Shown piece by piece: positions 17,501 to 30,061 of a stretch of 64,000 nt of DNA; the stretch's first letter is position 1; each line of letters opens with the position of its first letter. The stretch comes from Siderastrea radians (taxonomy: Eukaryota; Cnidaria; Anthozoa; Scleractinia; Rhizangiidae), in assembly GCA_964017195.1 (NCBI GenBank), contig OZ024900.1:27459929-27523928 (forward strand), in the 5' to 3' direction. The translations under genes were made by a program, and so were the position numbers. A model generated the notes under the pieces. The model was not told the origin of the DNA. It saw only the letters and a program-made list of their open reading frames with translations, and did not search any database.

Positions 17501-20500
17501 ATTCGTCCTCAACACAGAAGATTGAAGTCCTTTATTTGGTCGTAATTGTTAATTCGGAAACTAACTCCAGATCTGCATGGGAGATTTGCCATGTGTTAAG
17601 CCCCACATTTTGATCTCAAACGGATCAGTTACACACCATTTCCTCCGCATTCTCTTTTTAAAGACATCGCTGTGGTTTACATGAAAACTGCAAAAAGACC
17701 GGCCCACGGCGAAGCTAACTTCCTGAAATAACACAAAGCTATATTTTAACTGACATTGTGGGTACGAAAATCTATCAGTTATCAGCTTTTACTTCTCTTG
17801 AAAAAGTCTATGGCAAGGCCAAGTTAAGCATACAGGTTCAAACAGGAAAATAATCACAAACTATTGTCAGTCATGATATAAAAGCAAATTTTCTTATGTT
17901 GTTTTAAAGAACTGTACACAATTAGATAAGGAGAATCTCTAAGACTGTCGGTTTGTTGAGTAGTGCTTGAATTTGTAGATTTGCTGTTTCCATAAAAAAA
18001 GGAAGTCACCGACGACATTTGGCAATCCACATTAGCGAGAGTCTCGTTTTCATACGAGTGTGTCACTGACTGTTGACTATAATGCTTTTTAATGCAGTTT
18101 TAAAACTACTAGTGAAAAAAAAAATAAGCAAACAAATGCTATTTGGGAAAACGTAAGTTAAGCTTAGTTTTGCTTTCCCTTAAAAAGCAGGCAGACAGAC
18201 TGTAGGTAGACATGGGATATGCAAAAACTCAGGCTGAAAATTGAACACCCGCATACAAGTTTTCAGTTCAGATGGGGTAAACGAATAATCTTCAATGTGA
18301 TGTGCCAGTATTGTGAACTAAGATCCCGCTGGCATTTATTTTGGAAGAATTGTTGCCCACATGGAAGATAGATAGTGTATGACAAAAATGAAATATAGCA
18401 TACCTGGTCACTGAAGATGGCATCCATGTGTGATGTTCTTCAGTTTAACTCACTTAAGCTGAAGTGAAAAATAACAATTTGCAAATGCAAGGTTCGTGCC
18501 CATATGCAGCTAACCTCCAGTATTTTGGGGTGATAAAAGGTTCCCGCCTACCAGAAGCCGTCTCTGCTAAACTTATTGGATATCGGAATAAATAAATTAC
18601 TTATTTTGCCGCTGCTTAAACTTTGTGGTCGGTAGATCGCGGTCTATACGAAAGAAATAAATCTTTTGTCACACTCTGAGTAATGAGATATTGATTGAAA
18701 CTTAACATGTGTTTGGCATATTTTCCCTCTCTCGATTTAAAAATAAATTCACAGTTTCTGCATCCTTTTCCTTGACATTGAACCCTGATTGAACGCTGAT
18801 GTGCGCACTTATCGAAATCGAGGTATGTCATCTGTATTTGATAAGGTATTCACCATGAACAACTTTGCTTAGCTGTAGTTACTTCAAAGAAAGTCGCGTG
18901 AAGGGTTAGAAATTAGAGCTATATTAGTGTATTCGGTGGTCTATATTTGGCAGCCCTACAGGCGGATTTTACAGTCACTTCACGCTTTGAGAAGTAATCG
19001 TTTGAATTCAGTAGTGTTTTCGATGAAATATCTCGAACGTACAAAATGGAAGAAATCTCTTTCTATAATATATGTTAGAGAGATACAGAATTAAACTGTA
19101 CATGTCATTCGCGCACCTAAGTAACGAGGAAGGTCACGAAGAATGTTTTAACACAGTGCTGTGGTTTCAAGCCAAAACTTTTTTTGTCACCGTTTGTTAA
19201 CTAAATACTGATACTATTGCTTTTCATTTTCGTCGGGCAATACTTGGTGCAATTTGCTTCTCAATTTTTTATGTGCGCACTAAGATAACATCACGTACCC
19301 TGTCATGTTTGTTGCAATAACCTTTGCTCGTACAACATATGTTGCAATTTTATTGCGATTAAATTTGAATCGCTATTAAATTGCCACAAAAGTTTCAGAA
19401 GTTGGAAATAGGTTGCAGGTTGCGTTTTATTGGTAGCATATGCAAAGAAAAGGCTGGCTGGTATTAATCCATTAATTGTTTGTACGTGTATAAACACTTC
19501 TCGACAATTTCATAGATACCATTAGCTTAGTCTGTAGTTGAAAAATAATGGGATTAACGCTTCTCGTTAGAAAGGTAGCTCGTTTATATGAAGTCATGTA
19601 GACACTGACAAATTGAACTCTAAATCTGGAGAAGGAGGGACAAGTTTGTCAACTTTCATTTAAGCGGCTCACATTCAACGCCCTTTGATATGAAGTCTCT
19701 AGAACATCAGTTCAAACTGATATAACTAGGAATATAAGCCACTGATCGGATATCAAAACAAATCGATTTGTTTTAGCTGGCCACACAGGATGATCCGAGG
19801 ATTTCGGGGGGACATCTTTATCGATTAAGCATTTGTTCCTATGTGCGTTCAATCACAATCAGGATATGAAATCAAGTGGAAAACTGAATTGTTCCATTAT
19901 CGCGGGTCAATTATAAAGACAACAAGAGAAATGCTTCTCTACTAGGATATAAGGTACTAACTAATTACTCGGGAACCAATCAGAGATCACGAAGATTGCT
20001 CATATAGCTGCATATCCAGAGTCTACAGACAACTACAACTATCGCATTTACCTTAGCTTTCCACAGTAATTAAATTACTAGGATCAAAACACAAGTTCAA
20101 CGCGTTTTTGCATCGTGCCAGAAACTGTCAAGGTCTTCTACACAGGAAACTTTCCTGATATCATAAAAGTCAGAAGACATTCTCAGAAACACTCATGAGT
20201 TGGAGTTTACTTCGAGTTCACTGTTAGCTTTTGAGGATTGCCGGCACTGGTGTAGTGAATACAAAGGGTTAGTTTTTCACAAAGGATTGCAACACCTTTC
20301 ACCAACATACTTCAACCAACCTCAAACTCAACTCGAATTCATCCACCCGACCTCATGGACGCTTTGGTCTCTGTTTCGGAAAAAATTGAACCGGAAAGAC
20401 TTTATCCTCGTACGCTGGACCAGCCAGCTCTGTCTGAGATTACACGACTCACTGAAAGGGACTTGATTTGAGACTGACTCATCATAGTTAATTGCCCATA

Positions 20501-23500
20501 AAATGATGTACTATACTGATAAGTGGCGAGTGTTAAAGCAATATTACACGAGAAAAAAAAGAACAAAAGCTGAAAGACCTGAAACAACGCTCTTGCGATC
20601 AAGTGAAGCAGGGGTCAAACCAATACAGAAATATTCTGCCGCTTTCGTGATACTGAAATATTACTGCAATATTATTTCAGTATAAGTGATAACGTTTTGC
20701 TGCTATGACTTTAGTTTGTGTAATGTTTTTCATGTAATACGTTTGTTAATTGAAGACTCCACTGAAAAACACCAACTCTTTTAAAAGTTACTGCAACACA
20801 AGTTTTACAGTCTCTACAAAATATTTACAGTAAATACTCGCAGAGGGGGTTATAACAAGTATTTCCGGCTTAAAAATAAATGCTCAGAAAGATGATAAAC
20901 GTCCCGAGCAAATATCGCTTGAATTGAAATGCATTTGCTAATATAAAGCACAAGTAGCTGATTTAGCAGTTTGCCAACGTCATGGGTCGATATTACACTA
21001 CCGCTTTCGGCACTTTTTGACCTCTACCCGTGAAAATCCGTCGCTCAAATTGTCAGTTTACTTTTTATAAAACAAGAAGTTGTTTAAAGGTACATAACAC
21101 ATAGTTAATGACCCCAGGGTCACCGGTCTGCTCGAGGGGATTTGTTTCTTCAGTCGTTTAGTATAATTGCATTAAACCCGGTCTTAATTAAGTTATTTCG
21201 AATGCCCCCTTGCCTTTTTGATAAAGGTTTCCCTTGGCGAGCGTGAACTCAGGTTATATTTGAATGCAAGATTTTCTCGAGCCGATATTAATTTGTTTGT
21301 TAAAGAGACCGCAAAGAGTTTGTCGTTTAAGGCTGAGAAATGCGCTCATTAAAATGCTCAAAGACTCCCGGCTCTTGTGGCATACCGACAATCAATCCAC
21401 TTTCACAATGTCCATACAATGGCTTCACCACGAAATTACCACTTTCCTAGAGCGGCCACCGATTCAGTCTCCATTAAGACCGCTACTATTGTAAAACATC
21501 AAACGGGACGGCGGTGGCATACAGAGAGCTAACGTGTTTAATCCGCTAATATCAACAATGCAAAACCAATAATTTGTTTACCGCAGAAGCGTTATATTGT
21601 CATCAACCACTTCCGGCCGCCATTTCACGCCGCTCTTGCCGTTATGTCTTAAAATCTCGCTGCTGGACAGTCGAGTGTGTCTTTCAAGCGGGTCAGTCAA
21701 AGGCTGCCGGCTTATGGGCTGTTGGCGGAGTTTATAATCGGAAATACAGTGGAATGCTTTGATCAGCTTATCGTTTATGTGAGCAGATTCCAGAAAACCA
21801 AGTTTTCTTTCCGTAGCGGATCGTCGAGATAAAGACCCAGAAGTTAGTAATGTGAGAAAAATGTAAAGAGAGGAAGTGAGTTCATTTCAGGCGTTTAGAC
21901 ACCTATTGACGCGAACGCTAATAGTCTCATAATGGCCATAATTAACTGTACTACTTGTTTCAGTTTGTTAAGTAATGCAACTCAAAATATTAATGTAACT
22001 GATAATTTGAACGCAACGAAGCCGGTTGTTTGCTCTAGATAGTTACTTTATGTCGTGTTGATATTTGCAAAGAGTGAAATGTAAACACGAAGCTCGATGG
22101 CTTTAACCTGCTCCTCGAACCGTGTAATTCATGGACGTTTCAACAAAAACCTTTTATTTCACAGACGCAGCTAAACCATGACAATGAAAAAGTAAAGTCA
22201 CTTTGCGGCGCGAAAAATATTTTAGACATTCTTTGTAGGCTTTAAAAAACAACCGAGGTCCCGCCACAACACGTCAAGAATAAGATCCCACGTGGTAGCA
22301 CCTTAAAGCACGCGTATAATAGCAGTAAAATATCTTAAATGTTTTTCTTTTATGTCTAACAGAGAAATAACAAAAGTACAGTTACACCCAGTTGAGGTAA
22401 TGGAGCGGTATATAACATCCCGGGGGCGACACATTCAACACAGCTTGTTCTTCCCGGCTTAAAGAACGTTTACAGGGATAACGACTGAAGATTGTTCAGG
22501 AATCAGGGATACAAATGGGGTGCAAAATGGTGAGTTAGTTAGTTTTGAAATGGTGATCAGGCGATCATTTAACCGAGTATTGTAAAGTAATTAAGTGAGC
22601 TAAGTGAAAGCTCAATTTAGCAAATAATTGCTTTCTTTAAAAGCCTTGAAAAGGCCATCCATTAAGTTAAAAGTGTAATTTCAATCTGCTACGAGCTGGA
22701 GCAAGAGAATAACGATGCCTGTTATTGAGAACAAAAACTAAAAAAGTTTGCACGCAAGTCAATGTTTTACTATCGTCTCTAAACAATCCACATTATTTTG
22801 ACGCAGTCAGATTCCTTACAATGTAATCATCAGTGTTTAACTGACATTCAGTAAACAACTCAACGAGAACTTCTAAAACCGTTTCAAAATGGAAATGTTT
22901 GCCCAATTTAATGTACTGAGACAGTATATGAGACCTGTATGTTTTCCAGGAGTTCTCTACCTGAACATTGTAGTGATCAAATCTGTTTTTAAATCTATTC
23001 TCCCATTCGCACTTTGAAACCTTTCTTCAGACTACAACCTTTTTAGGATACAATCGAAACGACAATGTTTAGAAAAAGTTACAAGAGCAAAATGCTAAAA
23101 GAAAGTTTCTGTCCGATCAGTAAGTGGCACTGAACACAAAACACAGTTAGTTAGCCTTAGCTTGCGAACGGTTCTTTTTCTTTGGGTTCCGCCTATGAGG
23201 CAGCACTGATGCTACAAACGTGGGACACCGAGAAAACAAATTAAAGAAAGCTCGTGTTTGGTTCTCATTACTAAGACACGAGTGAAATGATTTCAACATA
23301 AAAACACAAACCCCTAACAGGAAGGAACTAACACTTCTTTTTATATTTCATTGTTAAGCCATTCATCGTCTTTTTAAAGACGCTATTCATATCTCGGTGT
23401 GAAGTGATTTGTGAATTTTTTAGCCACCTACTGCAGTCTCGAAAAGATGACGTGTAAGTGTCCTCTGATTGGCTAGAAATCAGTGCAGTGGTTTATCACG

Positions 23501-24082
23501 ACTCTGTAATAGGGGGCCAACAGACGATCGAGTTGGGACCATTAAATTATTTGGAACTATCTTTGGGAATAATAAGTCCATAATAGGCTTTACATGGGCA
23601 ACAGTGTCATCTAAATAGACAAGTGACTTAAAATGTAAAATAAAATGGTCTTAACTGGCGAATTTCAGGAAATCTGGAAATCTAGATAAAATGCCTCAGT
23701 GAGCAAGAAGTACGCACCACAAATGGGTTAAAAGCGCGCGAACCAGACCATTCACCCTAATAGGCTTACTCAAAGAATAATTTAGAGAATAATAGGGCGG
23801 CAGTTGAAAAATTACTCTGCGTTCCAAGACTTGTTACAACCTACCCTCAGGCTTGAGGATAGTTGGTAGAGTCAGCCGTCAGTACAAGTAAACTCGTTTG
23901 AAACCGGTTAAAAGGCAATTTTTACAGCGCTTCACGCCTCCTCATCGCGGCTTCGTCGGTTCAGAGCTCGATCTAAAGCCCAACATAAAGTTCAAAAACC
24001 ATTTGCTCTGGTAGACGTCGAAAGTGAACACTCGTTTACTCGCTAGTTTACCCTTCCGAAAAAAAACGACCTCGTTCGCTGT
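14539..24082. other. Long gene-free stretch
   Basis: About 9.5 kb without a recognisable exon, RNA gene or clear transposon. The open frames are short (under 100 codons), many lack an ATG, and none carries a motif I know. A non-coding RNA or lineage-specific gene with small exons cannot be excluded without transcripts. Confidence 0.45.
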
Positions 24083-24544
24083 ATGAGGAGCAACGGTACT
24101 GAATTATTTGTTTTGTTCTTACAGATACTCTTATGTGTCATAATGCTAATTATAATAGCAAGACTTTCTACCGCTCGTCCAAGCATCAGGACAAAGCTAC
24201 GGGGAAGCAGTAAGCCACTCAGACGATACAAAATAACAACACGGGGAAACTGCGATCAACGAGCACCGCCAACACACACAAGATTAGCGCATCTGTGGAG
24301 TAAATTAAGATTTCATCTGGCTGTACTGTTCAATGGTACACTACATGGAGTGAATAATACTTACTGCAAACAAACCAACAGATGTAAGTACCGTAACAGT
24401 TTAAGAAGCGAGCAAAGCTGTGCGCTAAATAATCACAGTGTGGGTGTTTGGATCTCCATTCTCCCATTCGTCAGTTGTTCAAATCCCGGTGCTATAAATC
24501 CAAATCTAGTGTGCAAAACCACTTTACCTGCCAGTGTGAAATAA
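24083..24544 (+). CDS. Unrecognised 153-codon ORF with N-terminal membrane segment
   Basis: An ATG-to-TAA frame. Residues 8-27 are strongly hydrophobic (ELFVLFLQILLCVIMLIIIA) and are followed by a basic stretch, so it reads as a type II or signal-anchor protein. It has several Cys and three N-glycosylation sequons (NGT, NNT, NHS). Near the C-terminus FVSCSNPGAINPN loosely recalls the 2A-like NPGP tags at the start of some cnidarian LINE ORFs, but the final Pro of NPGP is missing. It could be a degraded LINE leader, an orphan gene or chance. No partner exon or operon-like context is visible. Confidence 0.3.
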   Translation: MRSNGTELFVLFLQILLCVIMLIIIARLSTARPSIRTKLRGSSKPLRRYKITTRGNCDQRAPPTHTRLAHLWSKLRFHLAVLFNGTLHGVNNTYCKQTNRCKYRNSLRSEQSCALNNHSVGVWISILPFVSCSNPGAINPNLVCKTTLPASVK

Positions 24545-24582
24545 GTTTTAATTTTTTGCCCTTTGGCGTGAGAAAGGGAAGG

Positions 24583-24611
24583 ATTTTTTTTTTGGGGGGG
24601 GGGGGTGGGGG
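24583..24611 (+). repeat. T10-G12-T-G5 tract
   Basis: Ten T followed by twelve G, a T and five G. Low-complexity DNA able to form G-quadruplex or other non-B structure, just downstream of the 153-codon ORF. Confidence 0.85.
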
Positions 24612-24734
24612 TAAGTTATGACGTGGCCTTGGCGCTGCCGGCTATTTCAACTGCCCACACAACATTTACACTCAGAACATTCAAAAAAGTATCTCACATA
24701 TGAACCAGGTGTACGACCTGTAGCTCGTCATGAA

Positions 24735-24805
24735 TCTCTCTGCAGTTCGGTGATAGAAGCATTCGACCGGTGTACTGGAGCCCACGGCTTCTACTCGAAT
24801 TCTTT
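24735..24805 (+). mobile_element. Degenerate tRNA-derived SINE head
   Basis: The run GATAGAAGCATTCGACCGGT followed by GGCTTCTACTCGAATT resembles a decayed tRNA-like box A and box B pair of a coral-type SINE. Both boxes carry changes, so it is a relic at best. It overlaps a small open frame that I do not consider a gene. Confidence 0.35.
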
Positions 24806-25582
24806 TCATTAACTTCATGATAAAACCGAATACAATTTAAGACAAATTGGCCAAGTTTCTCTTTATCAAAAACTTACGTTTCCTGTAATACTCCCTTACA
24901 GGTTTGTTTGAGCTTCAGTCGGTGTGCACGGGTATGATAAGAATACGACATATTACAACGGGACTGTATATAGCGATCAGCAGAGCAGGCAAAGTCTACA
25001 CCACCCCGGTAAGTGTTTGTTTACACCACCCCTGTAAGTCACTTAGAAATAAACCTTTAACTTAGAAAGGGCCAAGTACAAAAAAGCAAGGTCGCATGAA
25101 CGTGCAGCTCAGCAGTTTTAATTTTAAACCTTACGTTTACATCCACCCTAAGGTTAGAGTCGTATTGCAGGAATACAATGAACAGCACCACAGGAACGTA
25201 CTGCGCAGTAGCTTTCATTTAAGGCCGCGGGTGACAAGCTGCTCATGAATAAATTTATAAGGCAAAATTTTGGTGGAGGTCTTACGTTAAAAAACTTTAG
25301 ATCTTGATCGTTTGGGAGCCGATTTCGTTGAAACTTAATAGAGGGCTTGAGGAATGTTGGAAGTGCAACAAGATTGTTTTTCCTTTGATAAATTGCGTTT
25401 CTTTGCGATGCTTTGAGCTTCCAAAGTTAAGATTTGGTAAAACGCGACTCCGTGTCCAAGTTTTCTCCTCGTGGAGAAGACAACGCTTCTTGATTTTGCC
25501 ACTAATTGATCAGTAAAAACCTCTATCGTGTCACAACAGAAGCCGATTTTGTGATTTCAAGTTTCACTGAAAGTTATAAGCC

Positions 25583-26189
25583 TTTAACACATTGACCCCT
25601 GAACCGCCCGTAACCGCCCTTCTTTAACCACGTCCCTTGTACCACTTGTGACGTCATCAGTTTTAACGGTCCTGGACAACTTTGACAACTACCTTGTGCG
25701 GGGAGATGAGATCTTTCAAGCCATACCCAAATGAGCGCGATTCAGTCAAACAGACCAGAGAAAGACGCAAAAAAACGTGTAACTTTGAGCAGAAAATTCC
25801 AATGAAAATCTTGTCCCACTACCCACTGGTACTTCCTTCCAAAAAAATTCACGATCCTCGAACGTTTTGCAAATCGTTTCCCACCAAAAGGTAGCCTAGT
25901 AAATGCCCCACAAAAGAAAAAAAAAAGGGGGGGAAGAAAAGCAAAAGAAGCGGGGAGGGGAGAAAGCAAAAGGTAAAAGACGAAAGGGCAGCGAAGCTTT
26001 GCTTTCTGCGCATGCCCGAACTTTGAAAGCTGTAATTTGGCATCAGGAACAAAAGCTAGTCCAGTGCTCGACTTGTAAACAACGCTTTGGACAGTTTGGA
26101 TTCTTTTCGGCTAGACAGCGGCCTAAAAACGGCTTGACTCGCTTCGAAAGGCATTTTTTGGCAAAATGTCCAGGAGTCAATGGGTTAAA
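25583..26189. mobile_element. 607 bp TTAA-type MITE
   Basis: Left end TTTAACACATTGACCCCTGA, right end GAGTCAATGGGTTAAA: complementary ends, with TTAA inside the terminal palindrome as in piggyBac-like insertions. It contains a perfect CRE (25649-25656) and a purine-rich stretch (25910-26000) that yields a Lys-rich frame. I take that frame as non-genic. Confidence 0.6.
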
Positions 26190-26454
26190 TTAATAAAATC
26201 GTCCTTGTCTAGATTTGAAGACTTAGAACTTCTGTTAAAAAGCCTGTTTTAAAAACGTGCTTCTGTTGTGACAACCTACAACACACCTATTTTACCTGTC
26301 TGCTGTGTCAGTTCAGGAAATTTTATATCCGCACTGTATTCTTGGACACAAAATTGGTGGTTTTAGGGCTTCCGAAGGCTTATCGAAGAAACACGAGTGT
26401 TTAAGCCAAGAATATTTTATTATGCAAATTATGGATGTAAAAATTAAGAAGTAA

Positions 26455-26760
26455 TATATCAAACACGAGAAAGAGTGTTTCATCAGGATATCCAAACACC
26501 GAGAAGTGGGTTGAAAAACCGAGGCGCAGCCGAGTTTTTTAAACCGACTTCGAGGTGTTTGGATACCTGATGAAACACTCTTTCGAGTTTTTAATATGGC
26601 TTCTCAAACCATTCATAATTCTTGGAGAAATTCAAAGCAGAAGTTCGCGAAACTTTATGCTAATAAAGATCCGGTATCCAAACCACCGTCACGGTAGTGA
26701 TTTCCTTTGTTCTCTCTTTATGATTTATTAATGAGTTTGAGAAGCTATTGTTAACACTCC
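26455..26760. mobile_element. Inverted-repeat element, second copy at 49.9 kb
   Basis: Arms near 26457-26509 and 26541-26601 are complementary and centre on TGTTTCATCAGG with ATCCAAACACCGAG. The following segment (to 26760, with AAGATCCGGTATCCAAACCA) recurs at 49888-50060, where the right arm is missing. This shows one family with a deleted derivative. Confidence 0.65.
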
Positions 26761-27654
26761 AGAAACAAACAATAGGTTGCATGCAATCTAAAAAAGTCGT
26801 GTGTTTTCCGTCGAAAATAAACGAAAGAAAAAAGCATTGGTGCTGAACCAATTAATATTTATACCACACACAAAATAGAAAGAGAATTTAACTATCGAAA
26901 TTTTCAAAGCGGATTTTTTCCGCTTAAACGTAGAATTAAACACTAAAACCAAAAAGAACGACAAAATCGAACTCTTTTATTATTTTTCAGTCTGTGGAGC
27001 AGTGTATATATACACACAAAAAACTTCACGGAGTTCCACTTACGAAAGACCCAGATGTTGATAAATATTGGACACAAAATTGGTGATGTTGATAAATATT
27101 CGAGATAGAAATAGAAACAGTATTTTATTTTCGTTTTGTTTTGCTGGAAAAATTCTGAAAAGTTGCAATTAACGTTTCAACTAACAGATAAAGAATAAAA
27201 AGAACGGTACAGATACAACAAGCGAGCACTCAACGCATTTATTATTATTGTTATTATGAAAATTTTTATTTAACAATACTTAAAATGCACAATATTTCCT
27301 GCCACACGATTTAATAAACGCACGAGCAATCATTGATGCATAAACCAAAGATTTTATACTGCAGAGCTTTCATGAATATTTCGCGCAATGTCGCTATCAT
27401 TCGTCGCACTTCGTGCATACGCTTTAAATAAATGAATACTGATGATCTAGTCTCTCACCCGCGGCCTTAAAGACGAGTAAGATCCACCTTGTACAGCACA
27501 ATATACCGAACCACAGGAAAGTACTGCTCAATACTATCTCTCACTTCAGGATTTCCTATACAGAAATAAAAATTTACAACCACGAGTTTATCTGGTCCAG
27601 GAAGGAACAAAATTCATATAAACTCTACCTTTCTGACAGGAATAGCTCCATAAC

Positions 27655-27959
27655 CAACCTCGTGCCCAGGGCCTTCTCCTCGTTCAAAATGGCGGTCGGA
27701 GAAAATCCTGGCCAAGGCTGCCAAAGTGGCTTCAAAAGTTCGTTAAAATTTCGTCACGCAAACAGGATGAAATGTCTTTGTTTTGTTTGAATAACGGTTT
27801 TCGAATGCAGAAAACAAACTGGGCTGCCAGACGCTGGAAACAACCTCCGAAAAAGCCATTTCATCATGTGTCACGTGACAAAATATATTTCAGCAGCCTT
27901 GGCCAGGGGTTTCTCCGACCGCCATTTTGAACGAGGAAAAGGCCCTGGGAACGAGGTTG
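27655..27959. mobile_element. 305 bp long-TIR MITE
   Basis: Arms of about 67 bp (27655-27721 and 27893-27959) with few mismatches; outer ends CAACCTCGTG and its complement CGAGGTTG. CCATAAC occurs just outside the left end and, after CA, outside the right end, consistent with a 7-8 bp target duplication as made by hAT-type transposases. Arms include TCAAAATGGCGGTCGGAGAA. Non-coding. Confidence 0.75.
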
Positions 27960-27990
27960 CACCATAACATAGACACGTCGCTCTGTTCCG

Positions 27991-28296
27991 TTGGTGTCTG
28001 CATCAAGGGGCTTACGAAATAATCATGTTCTCTGTTTTCTTGTTAATCTTCAGAAGAGTCACAAGTTAGATACTATGCTTGTTCAAGAACTGCTTCCAAA
28101 TGGCTTTACGGTGTTCTGGTCGGAAAGAACTTATAGAAAGAGAAAAGACATGATGTTTCTTGCCCTTAAGAGAAACGGCGCCAGTAAAAACGCCTTAAAA
28201 TCTTCACCTACACACAAGTCCGTACACTTCACTGTAATGTATTGCTCACGGAAAAGAAAACACACTTTATTGCCTGGAGATTCAACTACATGTTAA
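27991..28296 (+). pseudogene. LINE endonuclease-domain remnant
   Basis: In the + frame over 28070-28170, the residues ELLPNGFTVFWSERT then RKRKDMMFLALK resemble the stretch of LINE apurinic-type endonucleases just before the Gly-rich GGGVL(I/L)AV strand. The glycines are lost here. The frame is open for about 100 codons, but no other endonuclease motif or reverse transcriptase follows. Best read as a short dead LINE fragment; assignment is by pattern memory. Confidence 0.35.
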
Positions 28297-29888
28297 AGTA
28301 CAGTGGTAGGATAGAGTTCAACACACAACGAAGAATTCAACACGAGACAAGGCACCAAAACACCAGAGCGAGGCCAGGTTCATACACGCACAGCATGGTG
28401 ACGTCATCTCTATTACGAGATAAGCTATCAAGGACGCACTTAGACTCAAAGAATATTGTGTACAATATATTTATTGAATCATAAAACTAGAAAGAAAAAT
28501 ACTTCCCAGCTATTCGCTTAACACTCCTCTTAAAAACAGCTTTCAAAAGCTTGTTGTGGTGTACTTTTACATTAATAACAATATCTATTTATTTTTTTTA
28601 GGATTTTATAAATAATCTATTTTAGAATAAATTAACAATTTATGACACACGCCAAGAGAGGATGAGCTAAAAGAGGGAATCATGTTTCCTTACAGAAATC
28701 ACCCTGAGCTATTTTTAGATTGTGTCCTGTGGTAAGGTTGAGTGGCCATGGCAAAAAAGGATGTAAATTTTGACGAGACAGCTGCGAACGCTAGCTTTAC
28801 CAAGATTCCACCAGCTGTATGGTTAGCTGTTTACTAGTATGATTGGCTGTTTCATCAGTCAATCGCTGAGTCATTCCGTCTCTTAGGTCACCCCTTTTCA
28901 ACAAACATTCAAACACACCTAACGGCCCCATTTAGTACTTTGATAATTATTATCACTAAAGCAACCACAAAGGTATTTTCATGCTACTTTCTTGAGGTGC
29001 AACCAAAAAGTTTATCTTCAACAACAAAAACAGGCTTTTAATAAAAACGCAATAAGGGGACATAAATATCAACTTTTTACTGACAAACAGTGAATAAAGA
29101 TTCCAAAATGAAATATATAATTGCAGGTTGTTCTGGTTCTTAAATCACCACTACTTCGCACATCAAACAAAAGGACGCCTTACCATTAAACCCCGGAGCT
29201 CGAAAATTAATATTAAAATTCTCCTTAAGGGCTGTCATACATTTGTTACAAAAGGAGTCAGGAGATATCAAGTATCTGCACAATTTCCGTTTGGTGATCA
29301 ATTTTTGGTAGCCGTATGCTTGATAGTGTAACGTACATGTGTGGGTTGAAGGACTGAATCAACGTTTTTGCTCTCCTAATTCACGATCCTAAATCTCTCA
29401 AGTAAAAAGCAACGTTTCTCCAAATTTGAAGTTGTTTCAGTTTCACATTAGAAGATAACCTTTAGTAAACAGGGGCTATCTTTAGTTGATTACCCTATTA
29501 CCATATCAACCCCACAAATTCAATCCAATATCACCTCTGTAGACTCAACCCAATATCAACCCTATAGATTCATAAAAAAGTAGAAACAACCGTAAAAGTT
29601 TAGAAAAAGTCAAGCAGCGATGAAAACACTCGCCTACAGCATATTTTCCACAAAAGTTTCTTCTTCTCCCGACGTCAACTTATTTTTCTCTAACCTTGTA
29701 GAAACACAGAAAACGTTTTCTATTCCTTACGCAAACGGGTGCGGATGTTTGTTCCGCGGCTCGGCTGGTGCCAATCAAGTCTATTCTTAACTGGAATAAA
29801 CTACAAAACCAAGCTGCAGTAAATCTTCACTGGAAATAAAACGTTACGTTTTACCTAACAAACTCTTTTCATCACAATTAACTTCCAA
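28297..29888. other. 3' flank of DDHD1, no gene seen
   Basis: Lies beyond the DDHD1 stop on the - strand, so part should be its 3' UTR. A - strand AATAAA (plus-strand TTTATT) is seen near 28468, about 1.4 kb past the stop; it is the candidate I noticed rather than a proven site. A perfect CRE lies at 28399-28406. No coding exon recognised. Confidence 0.4.
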
Positions 29889-30061
29889 TCAAGATAGCTC
29901 CATACTTTCAGCTTCATCTGGGGTTAAATCCAGGCAGTTTTCAAGGATAAACCGTGCCACATCACATGACGTCCAGTACGACACGTGAGAAGTGACCGCT
30001 GACCAATAGTTACTTTCCATATATCCTTCGCGTAGCGTGTAATCGAGTCGCTCCTTTAACA
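29889..30061 (-). CDS. DDHD1: DDHD1 coding exon 12 and stop
   Basis: Residues 704-760 and TGA (29891-29889). [20 protein letters not shown], then H and CDVARF, supply the closing His and Asp of the DDHD signature. Acceptor CCCTTTCAG. Confidence 0.96.

Noticed and set aside
25903..26193. A Lys-rich 96-codon frame with CxxC
   Set aside because: It lies inside the TTAA-type MITE and derives mostly from a purine-rich tract.
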